Positions 61,301 to 64,000 of a stretch of DNA of 64,000 nt are shown piece by piece (the stretch's first letter is position 1; every line of letters begins with the position of its first letter). This DNA comes from Otis tarda (Eukaryota; Chordata; Aves; Otidiformes; Otididae): positions 141,368,690 to 141,432,689 of the forward strand of contig CM048553.1 in NCBI GenBank assembly GCA_026413225.1, in the 5' to 3' direction. The notes under the pieces are model-generated. The model was not told the origin of the DNA. It searched no databases and saw only the letters and a program-made list of their open reading frames with translations. A program made the translations under genes and the position numbers.

Positions 61301-61860
61301 GTATAACTGTAAATCATCCAACTATGCCACGGCATCCCACAGAGAACCATGCAAAAAGAAGTCTGACAGTGGCCCCAAAGATACAAAACTAATAATTGAA
61401 ATTAAAAGGACTGGCTGTTTTTTTTCCAAATAGGTTTCATGGATTCATATCTTCCACTTCCACAGCCTCCATATTGATTAGAGAGAGATGTGTTGCTACT
61501 GTGATATCTCAGTGGAACAGAGATTTGGATAACAGTAAACATCACTCTCTCTCTCTCTCTCTAATGGTGTAATATAGTATGTAATTCATGGCCAAGGTAC
61601 AGAATGATGAGTGAAAAAAAGTCACTGATTTTACTTTATCCAAGTCACTCATGCTAAAATTAAACAGGACAAGAGATGGGAGAAAACATATTAAGGGTAC
61701 TGTCAAGAAGAATTAGTCAGAAGAGAAAAATGTACAAATTTAAAACTGAGAGACAGCATAAAGGATTGCAATACCTGTATTCAAAGTAACAGTCACTTTC
61801 TAGAAATGCTGGAAGCCTTTCTTTCTTAATCCACTGAATTGCTTGTTCTCGGTCAAGACA
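13221..61860 (-). CDS. RGS22: RGS22, regulator of G-protein signalling 22 (21 coding exons in window, 5' end missing)
   Basis: Minus-strand gene whose exons run from 61860 down to the TAA stop at 13223-13221. I joined 21 exons by hand; every junction keeps frame and totals 3471 nt (1156 residues plus stop). Identity rests on the ordered match to vertebrate RGS22 as I know the family: [18 protein letters not shown] near the start, the block [19 protein letters not shown], then LDIEQFRKM with [12 protein letters not shown], and near the C terminus [15 protein letters not shown]. Known of the family: a large, mainly testis/sperm protein reported to bind G-alpha 11, 12 and 13. Four RGS-like helical modules are visible at residues (counted from the first exon here) about 331-435, 583-705, 779-895 and 938-1057. 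The human protein is about 1264 residues, so about 110 residues are upstream of the window. No frameshift or internal stop was seen, so the gene looks intact. Confidence 0.95.
13332..14983 (-). other. RGS22 intron (exons 20-21)
   Basis: GT-AG intron of 1652 bp. Nothing recognised beyond short poly(T) and poly(A) runs. Confidence 0.75.
14984..15094 (-). CDS. RGS22: RGS22 window exon 20 (111 bp)
   Basis: Acceptor TTGTTATTGGCAG, donor TGGCAG|GTGAAT. 37 complete codons, [20 protein letters not shown] then [17 protein letters not shown]. Similarity to the mammalian counterpart is limited to spacing and to scattered residues (a GK near the start, an ALL, and a S-F...G-Y-G-x-Q ending just before the W[11 protein letters not shown] of the next exon). 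Phase and splice sites fit. Residues 1084-1120. Confidence 0.78.
16363..16482. repeat. 30/45-bp minisatellite inside the LTR
   Basis: Three nearly perfect units: 45 bp, 30 bp, 45 bp. The shared 30-bp unit is GATGATGATCAGAGCAGAGA followed by AGGGAGGTAG; the longer units have an additional 15 bp (GATGATGATCAGTGG). Lies between the TATA box and the poly(A) signal, i.e. in the putative R/leader region of the minus-oriented LTR. Confidence 0.92.
16568..16573 (-). promoter_or_regulatory. TATA box of the solo LTR
   Basis: TATAAA on the minus strand in GGGTATAAACAGAGGC. Its position upstream of the poly(A) signal at 16233-16228 fits the core promoter of an LTR reading in the RGS22 direction. Activity is unknown. 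Confidence 0.55.
16791..16957. repeat. 113-bp-spaced direct repeat in LTR U3
   Basis: A block of about 54 bp, CTTGTAATTTCCCACAGTGG onward to CACTGAAATCCTTCACACA, starts at 16791 and recurs at 16904 with few changes, so the upstream (U3-like) end of the minus-oriented LTR is partly duplicated, as is common for enhancer regions. Confidence 0.85.
19665..19805 (-). CDS. RGS22: RGS22 window exon 19 (141 bp)
   Basis: Acceptor TGCACAG, donor GCAGAG|GTAAGG. 47 complete codons: [18 protein letters not shown] ends the fourth RGS-like module, followed by a basic Lys/Glu-rich helix ending KKEGKTAE. The open frame runs on into the intron for about 20 codons, but the donor fits the consensus. Residues 1037-1083. 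Confidence 0.95.
19806..21334 (-). other. RGS22 intron (exons 18-19)
   Basis: 1529-bp GT-AG intron; no repeat family or other gene recognised. Confidence 0.75.
21335..21514 (-). CDS. RGS22: RGS22 window exon 18 (180 bp)
   Basis: Acceptor TTTCAG, donor GCACAG|GTAAGA. 60 complete codons: [20 protein letters not shown], then [20 protein letters not shown], then [20 protein letters not shown]. It is the core of the fourth RGS-like module (I-x-x-C-F-I-x-S-x-x-P-x-x-L-Q-I-D-I). Very well conserved. Residues 977-1036. Confidence 0.96.
21515..24588 (-). other. RGS22 intron (exons 17-18)
   Basis: 3074-bp GT-AG intron with a CR1 tail at 24154-24268 and an imperfect tandem repeat of about 28 bp at 22031-22086 (TTCATTGA...TTTCTAGTTTCC twice). 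Otherwise nothing recognised. Confidence 0.75.
24154..24268 (+). mobile_element. CR1 LINE 3' tail, 115 bp
   Basis: GGATGAGGCTCTGAGCAACC, GTTGGACTAGATGGCC, TCCCTTCCAACCC and the terminal ATTCTATGATTCTAT identify the CR1 3' end. Strongly 5' truncated, antisense to RGS22. Confidence 0.93.
24589..24750 (-). CDS. RGS22: RGS22 window exon 17 (162 bp; start of fourth RGS-like module)
   Basis: Acceptor TTGACAG, donor TATAAG|GTACGG. 54 complete codons containing [35 protein letters not shown] and WQEVQKYK. This is the most canonical RGS box start in the protein: F-x-x-F-V, then ENGVLFW as the counterpart of the E-N-I-x-F-W of classical RGS domains. Residues 923-976. Confidence 0.95.
24751..26712 (-). 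other. RGS22 intron with GC donor (exons 16-17)
   Basis: 1962-bp intron, GC-AG by phase. A poly(T) tract of about 18 occurs at 24931-24948. No repeat family recognised. Confidence 0.7.
26713..26775 (-). CDS. RGS22: RGS22 window exon 16 (63 bp, followed by a GC donor)
   Basis: Small symmetric exon of 21 codons, [20 protein letters not shown] plus K, aligning by position with the mammalian segment (M-K-D-I-A-E-E...VWK) between RGS-like modules three and four. Acceptor AACCATAG. The donor reads GGAAG|GCAAGT: a GC donor in an otherwise perfect consensus. The only nearby GT (four bases further into the intron) would leave the wrong phase and run into TAA in the next exon. Residues 902-922. Confidence 0.82.
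26776..28599 (-). other. RGS22 intron (exons 15-16)
   Basis: 1824-bp GT-AG intron, a short (GT)n near 27085-27099, nothing else recognised. Confidence 0.7.
28600..28758 (-). CDS. RGS22: RGS22 window exon 15 (159 bp)
   Basis: Acceptor TTGCTTAG, donor GCAAAG|GTAATT. 53 complete codons from [20 protein letters not shown] to GGQAK. The G-G-W-x-K-I-L-H-x-Q-L signature and [20 protein letters not shown] match the family and finish the third RGS-like module. An alternative acceptor ATGCAG 15 nt inside the exon would shift the frame and is rejected. Residues 849-901. Confidence 0.92.
28759..29374 (-). other. RGS22 intron (exons 14-15)
   Basis: 616-bp GT-AG intron with no recognised feature. Confidence 0.75.
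29375..29537 (-). CDS. RGS22: RGS22 window exon 14 (163 bp)
   Basis: Acceptor TTTGTAG, donor GAACAG|GTACCA. First base completes a Gly codon, then [16 protein letters not shown], a Lys/Glu-rich helix, and [20 protein letters not shown]. These two blocks are among the most diagnostic of RGS22 and correspond to the central helices of an RGS box. Residues 794-848. Confidence 0.95.
29538..32591 (-). other. RGS22 intron (exons 13-14)
   Basis: 3054-bp GT-AG intron. The only hint of a repeat is CCAGTGGTCTCCAAAGCAGG near 31443, which resembles the terminal repeat of old hAT DNA transposons. Confidence 0.7.
32592..32758 (-). CDS. RGS22: RGS22 window exon 13 (167 bp; start of third RGS-like module)
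   Basis: Acceptor CCCTCAG, donor GCTGG|GTACGT. Phase 0 start; 55 codons plus two bases (GG) completed by exon 14. First half is a variable linker, second half [20 protein letters not shown] opens the third RGS-like module (L-x-x-F-x-x-F-L pattern). Residues 739-793. Confidence 0.92.
32759..33287 (-). other. RGS22 intron (exons 12-13)
   Basis: 529-bp GT-AG intron. A plus-strand open frame of 107 codons (32948-33271) lies here but has no recognised motif and is not called. Confidence 0.75.
33288..33380 (-). CDS. RGS22: RGS22 window exon 12 (93 bp)
   Basis: Acceptor TTATTAG, donor GATGAG|GTAAGA. 31 complete codons, [19 protein letters not shown] then [12 protein letters not shown]. The first 22 residues are nearly identical to the mammalian protein and are predicted to be helical and charged; they link the second and third RGS-like modules. 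Residues 708-738. Confidence 0.93.
34152..34199. repeat. 21-bp tandem duplication
   Basis: GATTAGCACTCCCATTACAA plus A, twice in perfect tandem (34152-34172, 34173-34193), followed by the first six bases of a third copy. Confidence 0.95.
35525..36500 (+). mobile_element. ancient amniote CR1/L3-type LINE relic
   Basis: Highly diverged LINE with the order of the old reptile/bird CR1 type: GGATCTGTGCTGAGG (from the reverse transcriptase S-V-L-G region), GAGTCAAAAGGCAATTAGAA, CAATTGGGAAAGGAACAAAG, CAGGTCTTGAGTACTGC, GGTATGGAATGCCTTTTGTA, and a 3' end GGCAATACTGCTGTATGG followed by TGTTCTTATATTCTATTCTT instead of the bird-type ATTCTATGAT tail. No frame survives. Boundaries are approximate. It lies antisense to RGS22. 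Confidence 0.72.
36741..37036 (-). mobile_element. CR1 LINE 3' end, sense to RGS22
   Basis: Reverse-complement CR1 tail: plus strand starts GAATCATAGAATCATAGAAT, then GGGACCTTTAAAGGCCATCT, GGGACATCTCCAACCAG, TCTGGGCAACCTATGCCAGT and ACCACCCTCATTGTAAAAAA. About 300 bp, 5' truncated within the region before the last ORF2 codons. It is the only young CR1 here in the same orientation as the gene. Confidence 0.93.
37939..38133 (-). CDS. RGS22: RGS22 window exon 11 (195 bp)
   Basis: Acceptor TATTGTAG, donor GGAAAG|GTAACT. 65 complete codons beginning [17 protein letters not shown] and ending YTYGK. Contains [13 protein letters not shown] and [13 protein letters not shown], the C-terminal helices of the second RGS-like module, equivalent to the last helices of a canonical RGS box. 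The open frame continues past the donor into the intron, but the GTAACT donor is required to reach [11 protein letters not shown] in the next exon. Residues 643-707. Confidence 0.95.
38134..43964 (-). other. RGS22 intron (exons 10-11), largest
   Basis: 5831-bp GT-AG intron, AT-rich, with a 25-bp tandem repeat at about 38910-38970. A 96-codon open frame on the plus strand at 42182-42472 has no recognised homology and is not called a gene. No LINE or LTR recognised. Confidence 0.7.
38910..38970. repeat. 25-bp tandem repeat, about 2.4 copies
   Basis: GGAATATCTTGGAAGAAG starts at 38910 and again at 38935, with a degenerate third start (AGAATATCTTTC) 25 bp later. Confidence 0.85.
43965..44066 (-). 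CDS. RGS22: RGS22 window exon 10 (102 bp)
   Basis: Acceptor TTCTCTAG, donor CCCAA|GTAAGT. 34 complete codons beginning [20 protein letters not shown] and ending KIRKQAQ. The W[11 protein letters not shown] run is the RGS-like helix with the aromatic cluster typical of the fold. Residues 609-642. Confidence 0.95.
44067..45630 (-). other. RGS22 intron (exons 9-10)
   Basis: 1564-bp GT-AG intron; nothing recognised. Confidence 0.75.
45631..45756 (-). CDS. RGS22: RGS22 window exon 9 (126 bp; start of second RGS-like module)
   Basis: Acceptor TGTCCAG, donor AATAAG|GTATGA. 42 complete codons, phase 0-0. It contains [20 protein letters not shown] and CEKAGNK, an excellent match to the RGS22 block that opens the second RGS-like module. 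Residues 567-608. Confidence 0.95.
45757..47280 (-). other. RGS22 intron (exons 8-9)
   Basis: 1524-bp GT-AG intron; nothing recognised. Confidence 0.75.
47281..47386 (-). CDS. RGS22: RGS22 window exon 8 (106 bp)
   Basis: Acceptor GATCCAG, donor CCCG|GTAAGC. The first base completes Arg after exon 7. Reads [16 protein letters not shown], then [14 protein letters not shown]. The R-R-x-Y-x-Y-x-E segment is the recognisable family landmark just before the second RGS-like module. Ends on a complete codon. Residues 531-566. Confidence 0.88.
47387..47917 (-). other. RGS22 intron (exons 7-8)
   Basis: 531-bp GT-AG intron; an 83-codon plus-strand open frame here is low complexity and not called. Confidence 0.75.
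47918..48057 (-). CDS. RGS22: RGS22 window exon 7 (140 bp, Ser-rich linker)
   Basis: Acceptor CTTTAG, donor AAGCG|GTAAGT. Open in phase 0 for 46 codons plus two bases (CG). It is rich in Ser, Arg and Thr (for example [20 protein letters not shown]), so similarity to other RGS22 proteins is low here. I accept it because both splice sites are good, the phase fits both neighbours and its place matches the Ser/Lys-rich linker of the family. Residues 485-530. Confidence 0.82.
48357..48807 (+). pseudogene. CR1 ORF1 remnant (SGNH esterase-like C-terminal part)
   Basis: Reads [20 protein letters not shown], where intact CR1 ORF1 proteins have an HVG-T-N-D block, then [20 protein letters not shown]. 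After a duplication near 48684 the frame shifts: the ORF1 C terminus [19 protein letters not shown] continues in another frame to its TAG at 48805-48807. ORF1 of CR1 encodes an esterase-like protein with RNA-binding regions; this remnant has lost the Asp of the N-D motif and the reading frame. Confidence 0.85.
48985..49915 (+). pseudogene. CR1 ORF2 remnant: APE-type endonuclease and following linker
   Basis: Endonuclease motifs in order: [53 protein letters not shown] and [12 protein letters not shown]. The usual GDFN catalytic block reads GGFN, so the catalytic Asp is replaced by Gly. The frame is lost between about 49555 and 49600, after which [13 protein letters not shown] (with the conserved S-D-H) continues in a second frame to TGA near 49913-49915. 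The enzyme would nick target DNA for insertion; this copy cannot. Confidence 0.9.
49916..51330 (+). pseudogene. CR1 ORF2 remnant: reverse transcriptase
   Basis: Continues from the endonuclease linker, with a frame change near 50030-50150. RT motifs: [53 protein letters not shown] and motif [18 protein letters not shown] at 50821-50823 interrupts it. After a frameshift the motif C equivalent reads [13 protein letters not shown]: the FADD catalytic pair has become FAHD. A further TGA follows at 51029-51031, then the C-terminal CR1 block [18 protein letters not shown] to a TAG at 51326-51328. Thus several independent inactivating changes. Confidence 0.92.
51481..51579. repeat. local rearranged duplication inside the CR1 3' region
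   Basis: AGACCTTATAGCGTCTCCC occurs at 51481-51499 and again at 51561-51579 (80-bp spacing), and CTCCCTGGAGCCCTACCA at 51495-51512 and 51544-51561. Between them is an imperfect palindrome (CTACCAGGCTCCTAGTAGG / CTACCAGCCCTACTAGGG). The ordinary CR1 has a single ACCTTATAGCG here followed directly by the CAGTACCT block. Confidence 0.88.
53231..53411 (-). CDS. RGS22: RGS22 window exon 6 (181 bp)
   Basis: Strong polypyrimidine acceptor TTTTTCCTAG, donor CTCAG|GTAAGT. The first G finishes the split Trp, then [19 protein letters not shown] and [21 protein letters not shown] follow, matching the RGS22 motif in which a D-x-DPFPQM segment precedes PKSCIP. It ends on a complete codon. Residues 424-484. 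Confidence 0.92.
53412..53812 (-). other. RGS22 intron (exons 5-6)
   Basis: 401-bp GT-AG intron; nothing recognised. Confidence 0.75.
53813..53974 (-). CDS. RGS22: RGS22 window exon 5 (162 bp)
   Basis: Acceptor CTCAAG, donor ACTG|GTATGA. The first base completes Arg; the frame reads [20 protein letters not shown] and ends in [11 protein letters not shown] with Trp split 2+1 across the intron. It forms the middle and C-terminal helices of the first RGS-like module (residues 370-423). Reading on past the donor gives a spurious extension, so the donor is needed to join the next exon. Confidence 0.93.
53975..54519 (-). other. RGS22 intron (exons 4-5)
   Basis: 545-bp GT-AG intron with a poly(T) run of about 19 near 54238-54256; nothing else recognised. 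Confidence 0.75.
54520..55204 (-). CDS. RGS22: RGS22 window exon 4 (685 bp, largest; start of first RGS-like module)
   Basis: Acceptor ATGCAG at 55206-55205, donor AAAG|GTACTT. It begins with the two bases AA that complete Glu, and reads without a stop for 227 codons, ending with two bases of an Arg codon. The first 180 codons form a Ser/Glu/Lys-rich, weakly conserved linker. The last 50 codons are the highly conserved block [19 protein letters not shown] followed by [20 protein letters not shown], which I take as helices of the first RGS-like module. A methionine-initiated shadow frame at the 5' end (55049-55264) is in another frame and is not used. Confidence 0.93.
55205..59298 (-). other. 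RGS22 intron (exons 3-4)
   Basis: 4094-bp GT-AG intron containing the LTR-like element at about 56480-57640. Rest unique with short A/T runs. Confidence 0.72.
56480..57640. mobile_element. LTR-like endogenous retroviral element, same family as 10301-11189
   Basis: GC-rich block in an AT-rich intron. Shares with the 10.3-kb LTR the pyrimidine-rich start (TTCTCACTCCCCCCACCC), TACAGGCAAAACAGACTCAG, GGGTCCTCCATGGGCTACAG, a CCCCTTCTTAAATAACG block and a GGCTCAGCCCTGGCCAGCAG block near the right end. Lacks the CTCAAC array, and is longer through extra copies of the GGGCTACA/GGCTGCAG segment. Start taken at TGTCATAGTTTAGC; no target duplication found, so both ends are approximate. On the minus strand AATAAA lies about 185 bp from the left end, as in the other copy. 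Confidence 0.65.
59299..59470 (-). CDS. RGS22: RGS22 window exon 3 (172 bp)
   Basis: Acceptor TTCCTAG, donor CTGG|GTAAGT. It starts in phase 0 with [16 protein letters not shown], matching the conserved W-F-x-LAKQS block of the family, then enters a poorly conserved Ser/Gln-rich linker. It ends with the single base G of a Glu codon finished by exon 4. Residues 85-141. Confidence 0.92.
59471..59778 (-). other. RGS22 intron (exons 2-3)
   Basis: 308-bp GT-AG intron; nothing recognised. Confidence 0.75.
59779..59944 (-). CDS. RGS22: RGS22 window exon 2 (166 bp)
   Basis: Acceptor TTTCAG, donor CAG|GTAAAA. The first base G completes the Arg codon split from the previous exon; frame then reads [17 protein letters not shown] and finishes with [11 protein letters not shown] on a complete codon. 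It carries a short Pro/Ser/acidic stretch ([11 protein letters not shown]) before the conserved MKKFY block. It covers residues 29-84. Confidence 0.93.
59945..61774 (-). other. RGS22 intron (exons 1-2 of the window)
   Basis: 1830-bp GT-AG intron. Holds a relic of an ancient palindromic repeat at about 60781-60890 and a (CT)n run at about 61544-61562. Confidence 0.72.
60781..60890. repeat. relic of ancient palindromic interspersed repeat
   Basis: CCTGATTCAGGAAAGCA, ATATCAATGGAAATTAGGCA, CATGCTTAAAGTTAG and TGCTTGATCAAGG follow the order of a widespread old amniote element whose halves are inverted copies (CCAGCAAAGC...GCACATGCTTAA). Degraded; family name not known to me. Confidence 0.55.
61775..61860 (-). 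CDS. RGS22: RGS22 window exon 1 (86 bp)
   Basis: Most 5' exon I can place. It follows a TAATAG acceptor and ends before a GTATT donor. It starts in phase 0 with [17 protein letters not shown] and ends with two bases (AG) of an Arg codon completed by the next exon. The segment [14 protein letters not shown] is the best conserved N-terminal block of RGS22. It cannot be the initiating exon: there is no start codon and the human protein has roughly 110 residues before this point. It encodes residues 1-28 of the partial protein. Confidence 0.93.
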
Positions 61861-63918
61861 CTATTAAAGAAGAAATGCCAAAGATTTGCAGTATTCTTGA
61901 CTTCCTTGTTTTGTTTGCCATGTAGCTGATTCTCTCCATCCCCTTCTACAGAAGCATTGTCTCAGGAAGACAAATACATAGTGATCACCACTTTTGTTAT
62001 CTGGTTGAGCCTTAATAGTGCTGGGAAAATGGAATTAATTTACTTTCATATTAACAGCTAAAAAGTTCTAAATCTGATTTCACCTATAACAGTACAACTT
62101 TTTAACAAAACATGGGTGGTTTCTCTTCAGAAATAACGTGCTTATGAATTGTGCTTTTACTGTACAATTCCAAATGCAAATTAGATGCTCATAATTTTTT
62201 TCTGCAATAGGAAACTGCTAATTCTTCTGACTTTATCAAGTTCTATAAAAAAACACTATTACATTTTTCCCCAAGAATTTGAAGAATAAGGAATACTTAA
62301 ATGAATGCTCCCAGAATGGGAGAGCTGTGGATATTAAAAACAAAATCAAACAAATAAAAAGCTGATCAGTTATCACCTTCCCCACTTTTATGTTGGAGCA
62401 TTGCACACAGTATCTCTTGAGAGCAAAGCTAAGTGCATTATGAATCGGGCCTATAACAGTTTGCTGCTCAGGCGGTCTGAGCCTCAGTGCCTCGTCAAAG
62501 CCGGGAGGGAGGTGCTGCCAAAGAGTGGTTTTGGGGGTGGAAGGGAGGTGTTGAGCAAAGAGCTACACAGAGCCAGCTAACCAAAAAACTATACCTAGGT
62601 CCTACACAGAGAGCAAGCTCTCTGATTATGGGCCACAGTGATCCATAGTTGCTTCCCTTAGAAATGACACACAGCACAATTTTAAATATTTTTTTTGAGA
62701 GCAACATTTTCCACTCTTAGGGGATGACCTGTTTTATTTGTCTGAGGTGCGTTTTTCCTTTTAGTGAAGGTGAGACTGATGATTTGGAAGAATGCAGTAA
62801 CTTCACTTGTCCATAAAAACAGGTGTTTGGGCACAGATGGACGCTACTATATCTACACTGCTATATCAAAAAATCAGTTCATGTAGATTATGTTTTAAGT
62901 TTTCTTTCCATGATCTAATATTCCATTAGGGACAAGGGTTATTTCTGCCTCATATATATCTGTAGGGGATTAAAAAAAAAAAAATCTGAATTACTCAGAA
63001 AGTGGGTGGTTTCATTTAGTGAGAAGAAAATATTTCAAAATATGGAAAGCTTATGTTGGCAGTGGCTCATACAATGTAATTTGTGGAGGCGGAGACTAAT
63101 TACTCCCAACCACACAGTGTATGTCTCCTTTTGGTAACTGACAAGCTTTTTTGAAATATAGAAGACGGTCTCTTTATTTTAGCATTTCAAATTTATGTAT
63201 TTACTGACTCACAGCCCAGTTTTTTATCTGAGTGATTTGCAACATGTCCACATCTATACATGTCTGGTATGCAAAATTACATATGCTATCAGAAGGAAAG
63301 AACCTCTACTCTTTCTCCTTCCCCAGAGAAAGATGCTACATTTAATCTGATGGGTCTTGTTACCTTGGTTAGCTTCCTTACCCAGTCAGCCTTAGGCCTT
63401 GCTGGGACCCAATCCAGCAAAGCTTTTAGCACGTGTTTAAGTTTAAGCATGTGTTTAACTTCCCTTGATTAAAATTAAACACATACTTAAGTGCTTTGCT
63501 GAACTGAGGTTTCTCTGAAGTAAGGTATGTGGGATGCCAGCCAGTTTCATTCTGTAGTTGAGATCAATTCTACCGCACTCCGCAGTTTTTTTTCTTAATG
63601 CATTTTACACCAAGTTGATTTTTACTATTGATAAGAAGATACCTCCATATCAATAATTTGCACCTGTGCGTGCACACATACAGACAACTTTTGCTTATCT
63701 GTAAGTGTAGCAGTCTGAGAGGGAAGTAAAATACAGAGAAAAATACCATTGGATATACTTAGGCAAGATGTGTTTAAGTTCAGGCTGTAGCCTGAAAGGC
63801 CTACTAGGATTCTCTGATCATAGCTCCTTTCCATTAGTGATAACCGCTCAAGGTGACTTTCTGTAGCAATGTAACATGCAAAGCAAGTCAGTCTCTTCAG
63901 TCAGTGTGAAGAAACCAG
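61861..63918. other. RGS22 intron or 5' region, no exon found
   Basis: The next RGS22 exon upstream must end in phase 0, but I found no convincing one here, so this is most likely one intron running past the window edge. Contains the palindromic repeat at 63415-63511. Confidence 0.6.
63415..63511. repeat. palindromic ancient repeat, second copy
   Basis: Left arm CAGCAAAGCTTTTAGCACG...TGTTTAA and right arm TTAAACACATACTTAAGTGC...TTTGCTG are inverted copies with a short AT-rich loop. Same family as the relic at 60.8 kb, clearer here. Could be a non-autonomous DNA transposon. Confidence 0.7.
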
Positions 63919-64000
63919 TCAAAAGTGATGAGTGGCGTTCCTCAGAGCCCCGTTTAACATCTTTGTCAGTGACTTGGAGAGTGGGATTAGGTGCACTCTC
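63919..64000 (+). mobile_element. CR1 LINE fragment running off the window
   Basis: AGTGGCGTTCCTCAGAGCCC, TTTAACATCTTTGTCAGTGA and CTTGGAGAGTGGGATTAGG encode the CR1 RT block GVPQS...FNIFVSDLESG. The 5' boundary is near 63919; the rest lies beyond 64000. Confidence 0.88.

Noticed and set aside
63625-63834. 69-codon minus-strand open frame as an upstream RGS22 exon
   Set aside because: Does not resemble the expected N-terminal region and lacks a phase-0 donor joining to CLDREQ.
1-64000. tRNA, rRNA, microRNA or CRISPR-like arrays
   Set aside because: No cloverleaf, rRNA block or regularly spaced repeats with unique spacers were seen; hairpin microRNAs cannot be judged by eye.

Overview
This is a vertebrate, almost certainly avian, nuclear genome window. 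The evidence is CR1 LINEs with the bird-type 3' tail (repeats of ATTCTATGAT), a single-copy gene split into short exons by GT-AG introns, and solo LTRs of endogenous retroviruses. I cannot name the species. There are no prokaryotic features, CRISPR arrays or operons.

The window is dominated by one gene on the minus strand, RGS22 (regulator of G-protein signalling 22). I could place 21 consecutive coding exons between 61860 (most 5') and 13221 (stop codon). All splice phases join without a break, giving 3471 nt, or 1156 codons plus a stop. The first exons (roughly 110 residues in the human protein, from memory) and the promoter lie beyond 64000. The encoded part carries four RGS-like helical modules separated by linkers. 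All introns are GT-AG except the one after the 63-bp exon at 26713-26775, which appears to be GC-AG.

Layout from left to right: 1-13220 is 3' flank or 3' UTR of RGS22 with no recognisable gene. It holds a short CR1 tail near 1.63 kb, a 0.79-kb CR1 fragment at 7.2-8.0 kb, and a solo LTR (10301-11189, 5-bp target duplication CAAGG) carrying a perfect 153-bp hexanucleotide array. From 13221 to 61860 lies RGS22. Its introns contain a second solo LTR (16159-16957, target duplication ATTAG) in the same orientation as the gene, a CR1 tail (24.15 kb), an ancient amniote CR1 relic (35.5-36.5 kb), a sense-oriented CR1 tail (36.74-37.04 kb), a 3.6-kb multi-domain CR1 copy (48.33-51.92 kb) that is clearly dead, and a third LTR-like copy (56.48-57.64 kb) of the same family as the 10.3-kb one. 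The right flank (61861-64000) holds two relics of a palindromic ancient repeat (one just inside the gene at 60.8 kb, one at 63.4 kb) and the start of another CR1 that runs off the edge.

I found no convincing undescribed biological system. The most useful points are the GC-AG intron, the four-module RGS architecture, the sense solo LTR with TATA and poly(A) signals inside a gene intron, the hexamer array expanded inside an LTR, and the layered damage in the large CR1.
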